From Patiria miniata (lineage: Eukaryota > Echinodermata > Asteroidea > Valvatida > Asterinidae): DNA of 64,000 bases. The translations under genes were made by a program, and so were the position numbers. Positions 12,601 through 24,678 of the stretch are shown piece after piece. Location of the stretch: contig NW_024037076.1 of the NCBI RefSeq assembly GCF_015706575.1, positions 19,472,898 to 19,536,897 of the forward strand, in the 5' to 3' direction. The notes under the pieces were generated by a model, which saw only the letters and a list, made by a program, of their open reading frames with translations, did not search any database and was not told the DNA's origin. How positions within the stretch are numbered: position 1 is the stretch's first letter; the number at the start of each line of letters is the position of its first letter.

Positions 12601-15600
12601 TCCACCCTAATTGCAATATTAAATGGGAATAAAATCACAAGAAAGTGTGTTACAAAGTGTTTTCCTCCATGACTCATTTTTTTTTAACTTCCTGATTGAC
12701 TTCCTACATTCACGCTTACCTGCAATTACTCATCCATTCATATTGTTCTTTTAGTATCACCACATAGTTACAAAGATGTATTTGGAGGCCTCTTATAAAA
12801 ATCTTTGTAAATTATCAAAATTTAAATATTGTAAAGTCCTTGTTGCCTAGTACTAAATTAGCCCTATGCTTGTTCAATCTTCCAAAATCAACCAGGCGGT
12901 TTTGGAGGGTTTTGGATTGAGGCCGAATGGCCAAGAAGCGTCAGTTTATTTTGGCGGATGCATTGTATTGAGGTCGTAGGCTGTACCCTGCTAGTTTATG
13001 TTCAGCCATGCATAATTGAGGCCCACAATTCGGGCGATTCACAATGCAGTGCGCCACCAAGAGTTTGCCACGGAGAGTTCATTTTTCCTAGTGCATTGTG
13101 GGAGATGGTCGACAAATTTGCAGCGCTGGACATTTGAAATTGTTCGTTTTTTTTTCCGGTTAGTAGTTTCGTAAGCGTATGATTCGAGTATCTGTTTGCC
13201 CTTTTCTTTTCTTTTTATCAATATGGTGTTTTTTGTAAGGCGACAGAACGCTATGCCCCAGTCTATAACAAATAAGCTCAAGTTGTCTACTGACACTCAT
13301 TCAAATGGGCCATGTTTTGTAGACCGTAAACTTGAAAACTTGACTCTCCATGGCAAACTCTTGGTGGCGCACTGCATTGTGAATCGCCCGAATTACTGAA
13401 TACCATTTGTACTGCTTCTGGATATCATTGACACTGCCTCAACATATTAACAGTGATTGTTGGAGGATTTTGAAGGATTGAGGCAGTGGTCACCCCTCCT
13501 CAGAACAAATTCAGGACATAACGGATGATTTTGGAGAATTGAGGCTGAATTCAATTTTTTTTTTTTACATGGTGGCATTTGGAAGATTTTGCATGATTGA
13601 GGATGATTCCTAGCCCAAAAGGGCCTAGGCGGTTAGGGTCAATGCTGTACTGTTTACTTTGCAAATGTTGTTTATTTTATTTGATATTCCTTTGTTGACA
13701 AACTGTCCTCATGTCTACAAGATTCCACCTTCCTCACATCATGCATTGTAGGAAATCAAAGATTTGAGGTGCCAAGCAGAAAGTGTATTGAGGTCAATGG
13801 AACCTTTTTGTTTCTGAGGTCGAATTTTGGAATTTTGTTCTTCAAATCAACTGTTTTGTTTCCCCCCCCCCCCCCAGGTTGCCTTCCAGTGAGATGCCGT
13901 AAGCGTTGCCCTTTTGGTTGGGAACGGAATGAAGAGGGCTGTGAAGTCTGTGAATGCAAAGAGCCCTCCGGTAAGTCAACAAAAAAATAAAAACGCATAT
14001 ATATGAAACTTTTCTCCAAAATGGTAATTGTTTCTAAAGTCACAAATGATTTCTCTCCATACAGCCGGAGTTTTACCAAGGGTTTACTTTGAAAGTAAAC
14101 TGATGAATGTGATGCGATCAAGCTAAATGAGTCGTTTGTCAGAATTTTTTATGTGGAGATACAGGCCAAAATAGGGCCACTTCATCACATCTCTTGGTGT
14201 TCCGACTTCCATAACTTTTGAACTACAGATGGTATCAGCATGCGGTTTTTACAGAAGTTATGCTGAGATTTCGCTCTTTTGAAATCTGTAATAAAAAAAA
14301 TTGTTGAGCAGGGACGACAAACGACTCATGTAGCTCGATCGCATCACAAACAGTTTAAGAAATTGTGGATCCTATAAATCAATATGTGGATTAATATTAA
14401 GTAAACAAAAAATTGGAAATAAACTTGAGTTTTTGAAGAATCTGCTGATTGGAATTACAGTGGCCTCTACAAACCAAAGCAGTTTGAAAGGTTTCAGTGA
14501 GACTTATTTTTACAGTTCTTCCCCCCCCCCACCCTCGCCAAAACAAAATACAAAAATACCTGTTCTTTTGAGTTCTCAAAGTGCATTCCCTTTGAAGTTG
14601 AGACTAACCAAACCCTATTCTTGTCACCATAGGGGGAATCGCAAACGTTTGTCCAGTCATGGATGAGGTAGCGGTCGGGGGAATCTGCAGCGAGGAGTGC
14701 GGTGAAGAGAACCCTTGTGCCTCAGGACAGATATGCTGCTCCAATGGATGCGGGCACAGCTGTACAGAGGGTAAAAAATTACACAGCTTAGATATTATGA
14801 AAAGTTCCAAGCATAAAATGGCACTGCAGTGCTATAGTCCAGTCTATCACAAGTCCATCACGAGTCCATCACGTGTCCATCACGTGTCCATCACAAGTCC
14901 ATCACAAGTACCTCACGAGTCCATCACAAGTCCCTCACGTGTCCTCACAAGTCCATCACGAGTCCTCACAAGTCCATCACGAGTCCCCACAAGTCCATCA
15001 CAAGTCCATCACAGGTCCATCACGACTCCAACACAAGTCCATCACGAGTCACCACAAGTCCATCACAAGTCCTCACAAGTCCCCACAAGTCCCAATAAGT
15101 CCATCACAAGTCCTCCCGAGTCCTCACAAGTCCATCACAAGTCCCCAAAAGCCCATCACAAGTCCATCATAAATCCATCACAAGTCCATTGCAAGTCCAT
15201 CACAAGTCCATCACAAGTCCATCACACGCACAGTAGAGTTTGATCTTATGTTGCCCAGAATTTATACCGTTCTTTGTCTTTTCCGTACAGGTTGCCGCCC
15301 GGTTCTGTGTCGAATGTACTGTCGCTTTGGCTGGGACAGAGATGAAAACGGTTGTGAGATTTGCAAATGCAAAGCACCCCCCTCTGGTACGTTCTGGTAC
15401 ATATTTCATGCTAAGCATTTTGCTTAGTACAGGAAATAGTTGCTTAACAAAAACAGGCTACCAAGCAAATTGTTGTTCAATAACTTTATTTGTGGTTGAC
15501 TCTCTGGATTCATTGAGATCGTCGTTTTCTCACATTCCGTTTTCTGGACAGATTTTGTTGTCATTAGGTTTTGTTTGCCTACCGTTTGCTGCCATTTTGA

Positions 15601-18600
15601 ATCCAGTTTTTAACTTGTGGTTCAAAAAAGTGAGAGTAAATGTGAAAAAAATGACTTGGTTTCAGGGTGCTACCCAATACTGATAATAGTCAGAATTGGC
15701 CATTCTTGACGAACTGCCCATTTTGTATCACTCTCCCAAAACACAAATGTAACACCTCATACATAGTTTTGCCAAATTGTTATCCTTGGGTAAGTGGAAA
15801 ATTTTGTGAGGTTTCTGAGCTTGTTTTCATAATGTCTGGCACATTTGACAATGCCCCTATGCATTTTTTACATATTGAAAGACTTGTGTTTGTCGCTACT
15901 GCACGCCAGACTAAAAGAACATCTTTTGAAACTGCATGAGAAAGGGTCATTTTTTTCCTTTAAAAACTTGACACTAAACAGGTAATGTGATCTGACTTTT
16001 AAATTTTTGCGAGAAATCTAGTACCTTGTATTCATCGCGTCGGGTAGTTGCAGTTTGATAGAAGTTTTTGGATTCAACATTTGCATTTACTGAGCCAGTC
16101 TTAAAAGAGAAGTGGTTGAGAACAGTCTGCTCTGTCTTTCATCAGGTGAGACTTTTTGAGTCAGTCTCTTCACGTGGTTTCTCCGCAAAACTTTGCCCGA
16201 GGTTCACCCAACAGGCTGTGTTTAAAAAAAAAATCTTTGTAATGATTCTCTGTAGATTGCAAACCTCTGCTTTGTCGCCTGGGCTGCCGTAACGGCTACC
16301 AAACCGACGAAAACGGATGCGACATCTGCAAGTGTCGAGGCCATATTCCCACCACTTTCAGCATACCCCATAGATTTGTGCCCAGGAGAGACCCTCTCAT
16401 GCCAGTTTGTCCCGTTCGGGATACGGAGCAGGCCGTTGGGGGGATTTGCAGCGAGGAGTGTGGTGAAGAGAACCCCTGCCCACTTGGGCGAATTTGTTGC
16501 TCCAACGGATGTGGACACAGCTGTGTAGAAGGTACTGTTATATGATGTAGCCAGATCTAAGATCCATTGTCAATTGCACATTTTCAAATTGCCTTTATGT
16601 ACCCCATACCACTGGGTTTTGAGAGTTTGTTTACGGAAGACAATGTAAGATTTTTATTTAGTTGTTTGGTTTTTTTTAACAAAGAGATCTTTTTGTCTCC
16701 ATGCCTAGGCTGTCGTCCAGTGTTGTGCCGCATGTATTGCCCCTATGGATGGGACACCGACGAAGAAACAGGCTGTGAAATCTGTCAATGCACAAGACCC
16801 ACCACAGGTTAGTCAAGGTTCAATGTATATAGTCACCAAACATAATACTTAAAGTGATACGTTAGGGACTTCACAGGAATAATCAGTTCCTCACAGGAAT
16901 AATCTACAGCAGATTTCAATAAACAGTGCGTAACTTACGCCATACATAGCACTTACTCAGCAAATTTGTTGCGCAGCTGAGCAGTAAACTTACCATCGAT
17001 TTCATGAAACTTGGCGTAGCTGTGCAATGTTTAAATAATTGAAACATCTTGGACGAGGATAATAACAGCATTTACGACAGCTGTTTGTGTATGCTTTTGT
17101 TTGTTCATGAAACAGTTGTTGAATCACTACGCCAGCAAATTTCAAAATATTTTTGTTAGACTTTCTTCGGAATCATGCAGTAACTCTAAAAACAATTTCA
17201 CGAGTAGAATAGCAATTATTTTACTTCAAATAAAAAGCTGTGAGTGTCTTGTATCAACCTTGATAAGTTGTGCACTAGAAGGCTCCACTACAGTCACGAT
17301 TTACTGATAAAATAGGTCATTTTCAGTCGCTACGCCACAACTTACACCACCTAAAATGATTGCGCAAGTTACGCCATAATTTGTGGCGCAAGTCAGGGAC
17401 TCTCACACTCTGAACCTTTAGTGAAATTGTCATAACTGAAATGTTGCACAGCGTGAAATGTTGTGCAGCTTGCGCCAATAAATTGTTCCGCAAGTGGACT
17501 TATGCCATTGCGTACAGTTTTGTGAAATCCACTGCAGTTCCTGGTAAAAGAAGCTACTACCAGCAGCCAAGTGGAACATTCCAAAGTTTCTGTGTCAATC
17601 TCTTATTTCTCTTACTCATAATAATGGACTCTGGAAATAATTTCAGTGCCCTGAGATGTTTTCAGTGCCCTGGAAATATTGAGAGAGAAAAAAACACCAC
17701 TGTAAGATAAGTCAATGGGTCTAATCAGACCTACATGTAAATAAATCACTGCTTTACACTATAGTCCCCTCATCCTAAATCAAAAAAGAAAACAAAAATG
17801 GTGGTAAAACATACTGCTCATGGACACAAATGTTCCCCAGGTTAGATGCAGAACTGTACAATTATTCATAGAAGTCTCAAATTTGATATGCGATTTGTAC
17901 TTTACTTGCTTGGCACCTTGAGGTGACAGTTCAGGAATCTGCATCCTTTGGACCATTAATTGCAATTTCGTCTAAAAGGGAAGTCTCTTATTTTTCTTTT
18001 TTTCAGAGCTTGTCTGCCCAGTGGTACCTGCGCAAAGACCGGTAGGTGGCATCTGTACTGAGGAATGCGGACGTGATAACCCCTGCACGGAGGAGGGTCA
18101 TACATGCTGCAGTAATGGCTGCGGACACACCTGTGTGCAAGGTACACATGTTGGGCGCATTTAATTAGCTCAACCGGATCAACTCGGGTGGAAACACATC
18201 ACACGCGTAATTGTTAGATCACTATAGTTCATGTCTATACCCTCTCAGGCCTGTGATTGTTGTGTGTTATAAAACTCATATTGACTGGCGTTGGTCGGTC
18301 ACTAATCCATATGTCCATACCCTCTCATGCCTGTGATTGACCACAGGAAGGCCATATTTTTCTGAGGCCCAATAAAACCTTCGTACGCTATAATGTGGTA
18401 TAATATCATCTAGACTTGATGTTTACACTTAACATGTCCATGCTAATTTGGAAAGGAAGTCGGGCTTGAAAGGCTCTTTTGCTTTGTAATCATTTGTAGG
18501 CTGCACGCCAGTAGCGTGTCGACGCCGTTGCGAGCACGGCTTTGCAACGGACGAACGAGGTTGCGAGATCTGCTCCTGCGCTGCCCCACCTCTCGGTGAG

Positions 18601-21600
18601 TATGGCAAAAATGGTTTTGGATGAAGCGGGGAGGGGCATGTTGGACGAAAAACCCTGAGAAGACCTTTGCCTTTTACATCACATGCATTTAAATCCAATC
18701 CTGGAATATTATAAACAAAGACAAAGTTTTATAGAACAGTGATCACCATGCGTGCATAAGTTGACCTCATAAATTTGCACACGCTCAGATAGAAAACACA
18801 TTTAACAATTGTTGACTGCTGTGATATGATGTTTGTAACACTCGAGGGGCACATATTCGCCGAGGGTGCTAAACGCCCCAAGAGGTTAAAAACGGCATAT
18901 ATATCGGCATAATAAAATAAATAAAACGGCATAATAAGATAAATGGTCGCTACGTACTGTGTGAGAAATAGATTAAACCACTGCAATGTAACCTAAAGTT
19001 TTTGATGACCAGCCGGTATGCCGGACATGAGACTAAGTTGTTGACGTTGCAGTTCTCAGTGCGCGAAGCTAGCGTGCTGGTAGGTTCCATACATGCACGC
19101 AATGCACGCAGTGAATGCAGTGCGATGTCATGATCTCCACGTAAAAATGGATGTAAGTGTGTGACATGTGTTTTTATAGACCAGACACATGGCTGTTTTA
19201 GACCAATGAAATTACAGTTTCCAGCGCACGATATTAACAAAATACATTTTTTGGCTGCTAAGGTTATTTTCCATTACATACATTTTTGGCTACTAAGGTA
19301 TTTTCCAATGTATTTTATTTATTTTTGAGAATTTGTTTTAAATTCGGGTGTCTGCAACCTTCTGACATAACAGCACTTATTTTGGGTAACTTATGTGGCT
19401 CTAATGTGGCTCTACCTGAATTATTGGCAGCTGTCAAATAATCGGAAATTTGTAAAGTAATTGTTCCTAAATGTGGGAGGATTTTTTGTCTGGTGTCTCA
19501 TTTAAAAGTAAAAAACTTTTGAATGAAAAACAAAGAAGAATTCCGTCTAAAATTTGAAAAAGAACTAGGAAAAGCATTGCAGTACTAAGTGACTGAATTT
19601 GCTTTATAAATGAAGAATAAAGAGACGCTGTGGTCCAATGGTTACGGTGTTCGACTCGTGTGCCGTGGTGCATGGGTTCGAATCCTGACCGTGGGAACAT
19701 GGTGCTGGTGCTCTTGAGCAAGGCACTTTACCATTATTGCTTCGTCCTTCGGATGGGACGTAAAGCCGTAGGTCCCGTGTGTTGTGTAATGCACGTTAAA
19801 GAACCCAGTAACACTTGTCGCTAAGAGAAGGGGTTTGCCCCGGTGTTTCTGGCAGAGGCAGCAATATGCGCCGCAGCACCTAGCAAAAAGGTGCTACATA
19901 ATGGGTCTCATATGTTCATATACTTCATTACCTGTCTTTCGTCTTTCGTCTCATAATTTGCGCCAGGAGTGTCATATTGACAGATATGGCGCGGTATAAA
20001 TGTTCACTATTATTATTATTAATAACTTGCATATCTTGAAGATGATTATATACCACCACTTTCTCCGTAGAACTGACATGTCCGGAAGTCCCAGAAAGCA
20101 TGGGTGGTATCTGCTCAGAAGACTGTGAGTCGGATGACAGTTGCGAAGTAGGTCAGAAGTGTTGCTCCAATGGATGTGGCCATGCCTGCACACAAGGTTA
20201 GTGGTATGATCACAAGTCCATCACAGATCCATCACAAGCCAAACACATGTCAAGCGAATGACTTGTGATTGCAATGCAAGTCATTCACAGGTCAATCACA
20301 GTTCAGTCACGAGTCAGTCACAAGTCAATCACAAGTCAATCACAAGTCATTCACAAGTCAAACACAAGTCAATCACAAGTCATTCACAAGTCATTCACAA
20401 GTCAATCACAAGTCATTCACAAGTCAATCACAAGTCATTCACAAGTCAAACACAAGTCAATCACAAGTCATTCACAAGTCATTCACAAGTCAATCACAAG
20501 TCATTCACAAGTCAAACAAAAGTCAATCACAAGTCAAACACAAGTCAATCACAAGTCATTCACAAGTCAAACACAAGTCAGTCACAAGTCATTCACAAGT
20601 CAAACACAAGTCGGTCACAAGTCATTCACAAGTCATTCACAAGTCATTCACAAGTCAAACACAAGTCAATCACAAGTCAATTCACAAGTCAAACACAAGT
20701 CAATCACAAGTCATTCACAAGTCAATCACAAATCATTCACAAGTCAATCACAAGTCATTCACAAGTCAATCAGAAGTCAATCACAAGTCATTCACAAGTC
20801 AAACACAAGTCAATCACAAGTCATTCACAAGTCATTCACAAGTCAAACACAAGTCAATCACAAGTCAATCACAAGTCATTCACAAGTCAATCACAAGTTA
20901 TTCACAAGTAAAACACAAGTTAATCACAAGTCATTCACAAGTCAATCACAAGTCAAACACAAGTCAATCACAAGTCAATTAATTTTGTTCCCAGGCTATT
21001 AGTAATTAGTGATCAGACTTTATTTGCATACCATTGCTATGACACTTTTATTCAACTTGTCATGAATTTTAAAAGGATGTCCTAAAATCAAAGTTTAGGT
21101 TTGAAAAGTGATGTTCAATTAAATATATTGATTAACCCTAACTCCCCAGCCTAATTTACTAGGAACCATACCCATTCTGGCAAATTCCAACACCCACATG
21201 GGAAATTGTACACACACACTGTTGGACTTAGTTTCTGGAGGTATGCCAAACCCAATGTAAAAGACCATCAGTTTAGGGGTACTGTACCTATCCCAACAGA
21301 TTTAAACAAAACCTGCTGTTGAACTTTGATGGGTTGAGTTCGGTTAGGGTTAAGTTGATTAGTTTAAGATGGATTGATTGGAGGTGCTTTTCAACTCTGA
21401 TTTTCCTCTTTTTGTGTGTGTCTATTTCTAGGTTGTCGCCCAGTCCTGTGCTACATGTACTGCAGACATGGCTGGGCCAGGGATGAAAGCGGCTGTGAAA
21501 TCTGCCAATGCGAGGAAGGACCACAGATAGGTCAGTACATGGAATTCTTCAGCCAATATTCTGTTGGTTCCAGGAAGGATGTTTACACAGTCAAAACAAG

Positions 21601-24600
21601 AAAAACATTCAAAATCCATGAACAAATTATTCAAACCGAACCCAAATTTGAAAAAAGGGACTTTTTATTCTTGCAGTTACCTTCTAGTATTATTTTACAA
21701 AGAATCAAGTATATCTGCAAAACCTTTGTATTTGATAAAAGCATTAGAAGCAGTTAGTACTTTATCGCATCCAAGAGAAGTTATACTGTTTTCAATGACC
21801 AGCAACTACTGTTAACATCAGCTAGGTCCCTGCGAATGTTGTTCTTCCCAATTGGAAAAATAGTGGCATTGAAAAAAACTGTTGTCACAATGGTGGCGCC
21901 CAGTGCTGCAGGTGTCACTGTGTGGATGGCAGCTTTTCAAAGTTTCAAACATTTATTGCGACTAGAAGTAAAATGTTGCCAGTTTATTATACAAAAACTT
22001 ATTAGAGAGTTTTGATGTATAAAGAAAGCAAAAATTCCATCAGCTCGGCCAGCTCACTGAGTACAGCCATCTTGGTAACCATAGCTTACAACTCCAGGGT
22101 AGACCGTTCGTCTTTGTTGCTTATGTTTGTTGATTGTTGGACGCAAACAGACGTTGCCAATGTTGGTACACATTAGCATTGTTCACAGGAGTCCAACATA
22201 GCAGTGGTCCATTATTCCAAATTGGCCATTCAAACCCTTTTGTTTATTACTTTCCTTTAATGTGTCCATCAGGCAGCTGAAACAAAGTGCAGTGTCCATG
22301 ACAGAACCAATTAACTATGATATCTAATGAATGATTCATAGAAATGATCCAAAACTCCTAGTCTGTAATCTCCCTGGCCATTACTAGATGATGGATGTAT
22401 AACATTCGCAAAATACATTTTCAGGTTTTTTCGCGGAGCTCTTAAATGTAGAGTAGATCATTTGCAGCTGTCCACAAAGTAACCGACCAAAAATTATTGT
22501 TGAAAAGCTAACTTGGTTTAAAGATAGCAATGGCACTAAACTATCTGTGAAGTGTGTGACATCATGTAGCTGAAATCGGCTGAATGAGAACAACTCCCGG
22601 ATGCCAAATTTGGGCGCAATTCAAAACCTGACTCGGCAACTTTTGAATTAAAACTGAGATCTTAGAATATTGTTTTCTTAGAACATGCAGCATTTACTGA
22701 GCTAAAACTAAAGCTAAAGCACCCGTCTTTGGATTTTGAGCACTTTTGTTGCAAAAAAAAATGCACAAATGACAAATGTTCTACCCTGCCTTTAAAAGCT
22801 CTGTCACGGACAGTACATGACACTGGAATTGCCTACTTACTCTTTGAAATGGCCTTTTTTCACCCGATTTGTGCTGGTGGCACACAGGGGCCTGCCCAGA
22901 GTATTCTTTGTACCTGACTGACTCGCAAACTGACTCACTAACCGACTTTTTATGAATTTGCATTGTTGTTGACTGGTGATGTGACCCGGGCAGTGCTGTT
23001 GTATAGGTTGACCGCATAATGGGCTACATCCGGCCTATTGTAAACCAGAAGACTCCCAGTGAATAGCCATTGCGAATCAATTGAATTGAATGTTGTGTAC
23101 CCTGGAATCAGCTTTACTAGGCTTGCATTGTTTTGTTTTTCCCCGCTGTACAGCTTGTGCTATGCCCAGGTGTGCCAATGAGTGTCCGCATGGCCGTGTC
23201 ACCGATAAGAATGGTTGCATGAAGTGTGACTGCCTGCCTGGCCCAAATGGTAAGTCTTCAACTACTCTGCCAGTGTTTTTATACAAACGGGTATAAATTG
23301 ATAGGTATACCTTTTTGCTATACAGAAGTTTTTCATGTTAAGCCCACACACACACAAAATCGGCCGTGAACCAGTCACAAGCATTGTGCATCACATGGCA
23401 CTTTGGCTGGTAACCGGTTTTTGCTTAGCAAATGTCTTATGGGCTCAGCGAAATTCTGTGCTTAAGGCCCGTCCTAGACGCCGTGCTACTGCCGCGCCGA
23501 AATTAATTGAATAGCTCGTCTACAGCACTGCAGTTACTCTAAGCGCTGAACACAGTGGTCGAATCTTAATGCATCTGGAGTAATGGGTCAGGTTAAAGCA
23601 GTTCAGTGACCTGTCAGTGCGGTCAAACTATTCGTGCCGATTTCACTCCCTAAGATGTGTGGACAGGAGAGAGGGTATTGTGAGCATGCACATTTTGAAA
23701 ATATGTTTGCCCCAACTTCGAATTGAATTGAGTTCGGCACGGCAATGGCACAGCATTTAAAAATGTGCCGTGCCACTGCCATTCAGAATGGCGATAGGGC
23801 GGCAGCCCTGTCGAGCCAAAGGATGGTGTCATGCCGAACTCAACTGGCTGGGCACAATGATTCTAAATGCTTTGCTATCGCTGTGCCGTCACTGTGCCAT
23901 CGCCTTGCCGAAATCAAAGAGTCAAATTAATTGAGTTCGGCACAGCAGTAGCTCAGCATCTAAAACAGGCCTTACAGGTCAGTGAAATGTCATTACCAGT
24001 TTTCTGCACTTAAAGTCACCCTTTTTGTGCTTGAAATAAAGTCTCATTGAAGAAGATCTCAGTAAAGTAGTAAAGTCTGTTACAAACCAATATGGCCCAT
24101 CAGGCTGGCATTTAACTCCAGTTTCCTTGGCATGAAACAACTGAGAATATTTCTATTCCCCCCTGGATGGGATTTCAGTCCATCGCAGGTTACTCCCCAG
24201 CTAATGCCAGTACCCATTTATACTTCTGGGTGGAGAGAGGCAAGTTAGGGTAAAGTGGCCTTCCGAAGGATACAACATATGGCCAGCAGCTGGATTCAAA
24301 CTACTGACCATCTGATCAGGAGTCACGAACCCTAACCGCTAGGCAACACTTGCAAACAAACTTCTGAGATCTCCCAGTTTGCTCCCGGAAATTTTAAACA
24401 CCATTCCCCCATCCCCCGCACTCTTGTTTATTTATTGATTTATTTGTTAAGGTTGTTTTCTTTTTACTTTTTTTTTCATTCCGTGCTTGTTTCAGAGCCT
24501 CGGTGCCCTGAAGTTTCGTCAGATGTTGGAGGCATTTGCGTAGATACCTGTGGCATTGACAATAAATGCCAGGGAGAAAATGAATTATGCTGCTCCAATG

Positions 24601-24647
24601 GATGTGGACATACGTGCATGGAAGGTATGCCTCGATCATTTGAAATA

Positions 24648-24678
<31 letters not shown>

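Noticed and set aside
19630..19700. Functional tRNA gene
   Set aside because: The A and B boxes are followed by a SINE body and ATT tail, and no acceptor stem can be closed.
20258..21002. Three overlapping long forward reading frames of 217-245 codons rich in Ser, Gln, His and Lys
   Set aside because: They come from an 11-bp tandem repeat without a stop word; every frame cycles through the same peptide. There is no splice or start context and it lies in an intron.
21890..21935. Cys-rich frame ([10 protein letters not shown]) as a missing WAP exon between A12 and A13
   Set aside because: The spacing does not fit an eight-Cys WAP or six-Cys antistasin core and there is no matching phase 1 acceptor and donor.
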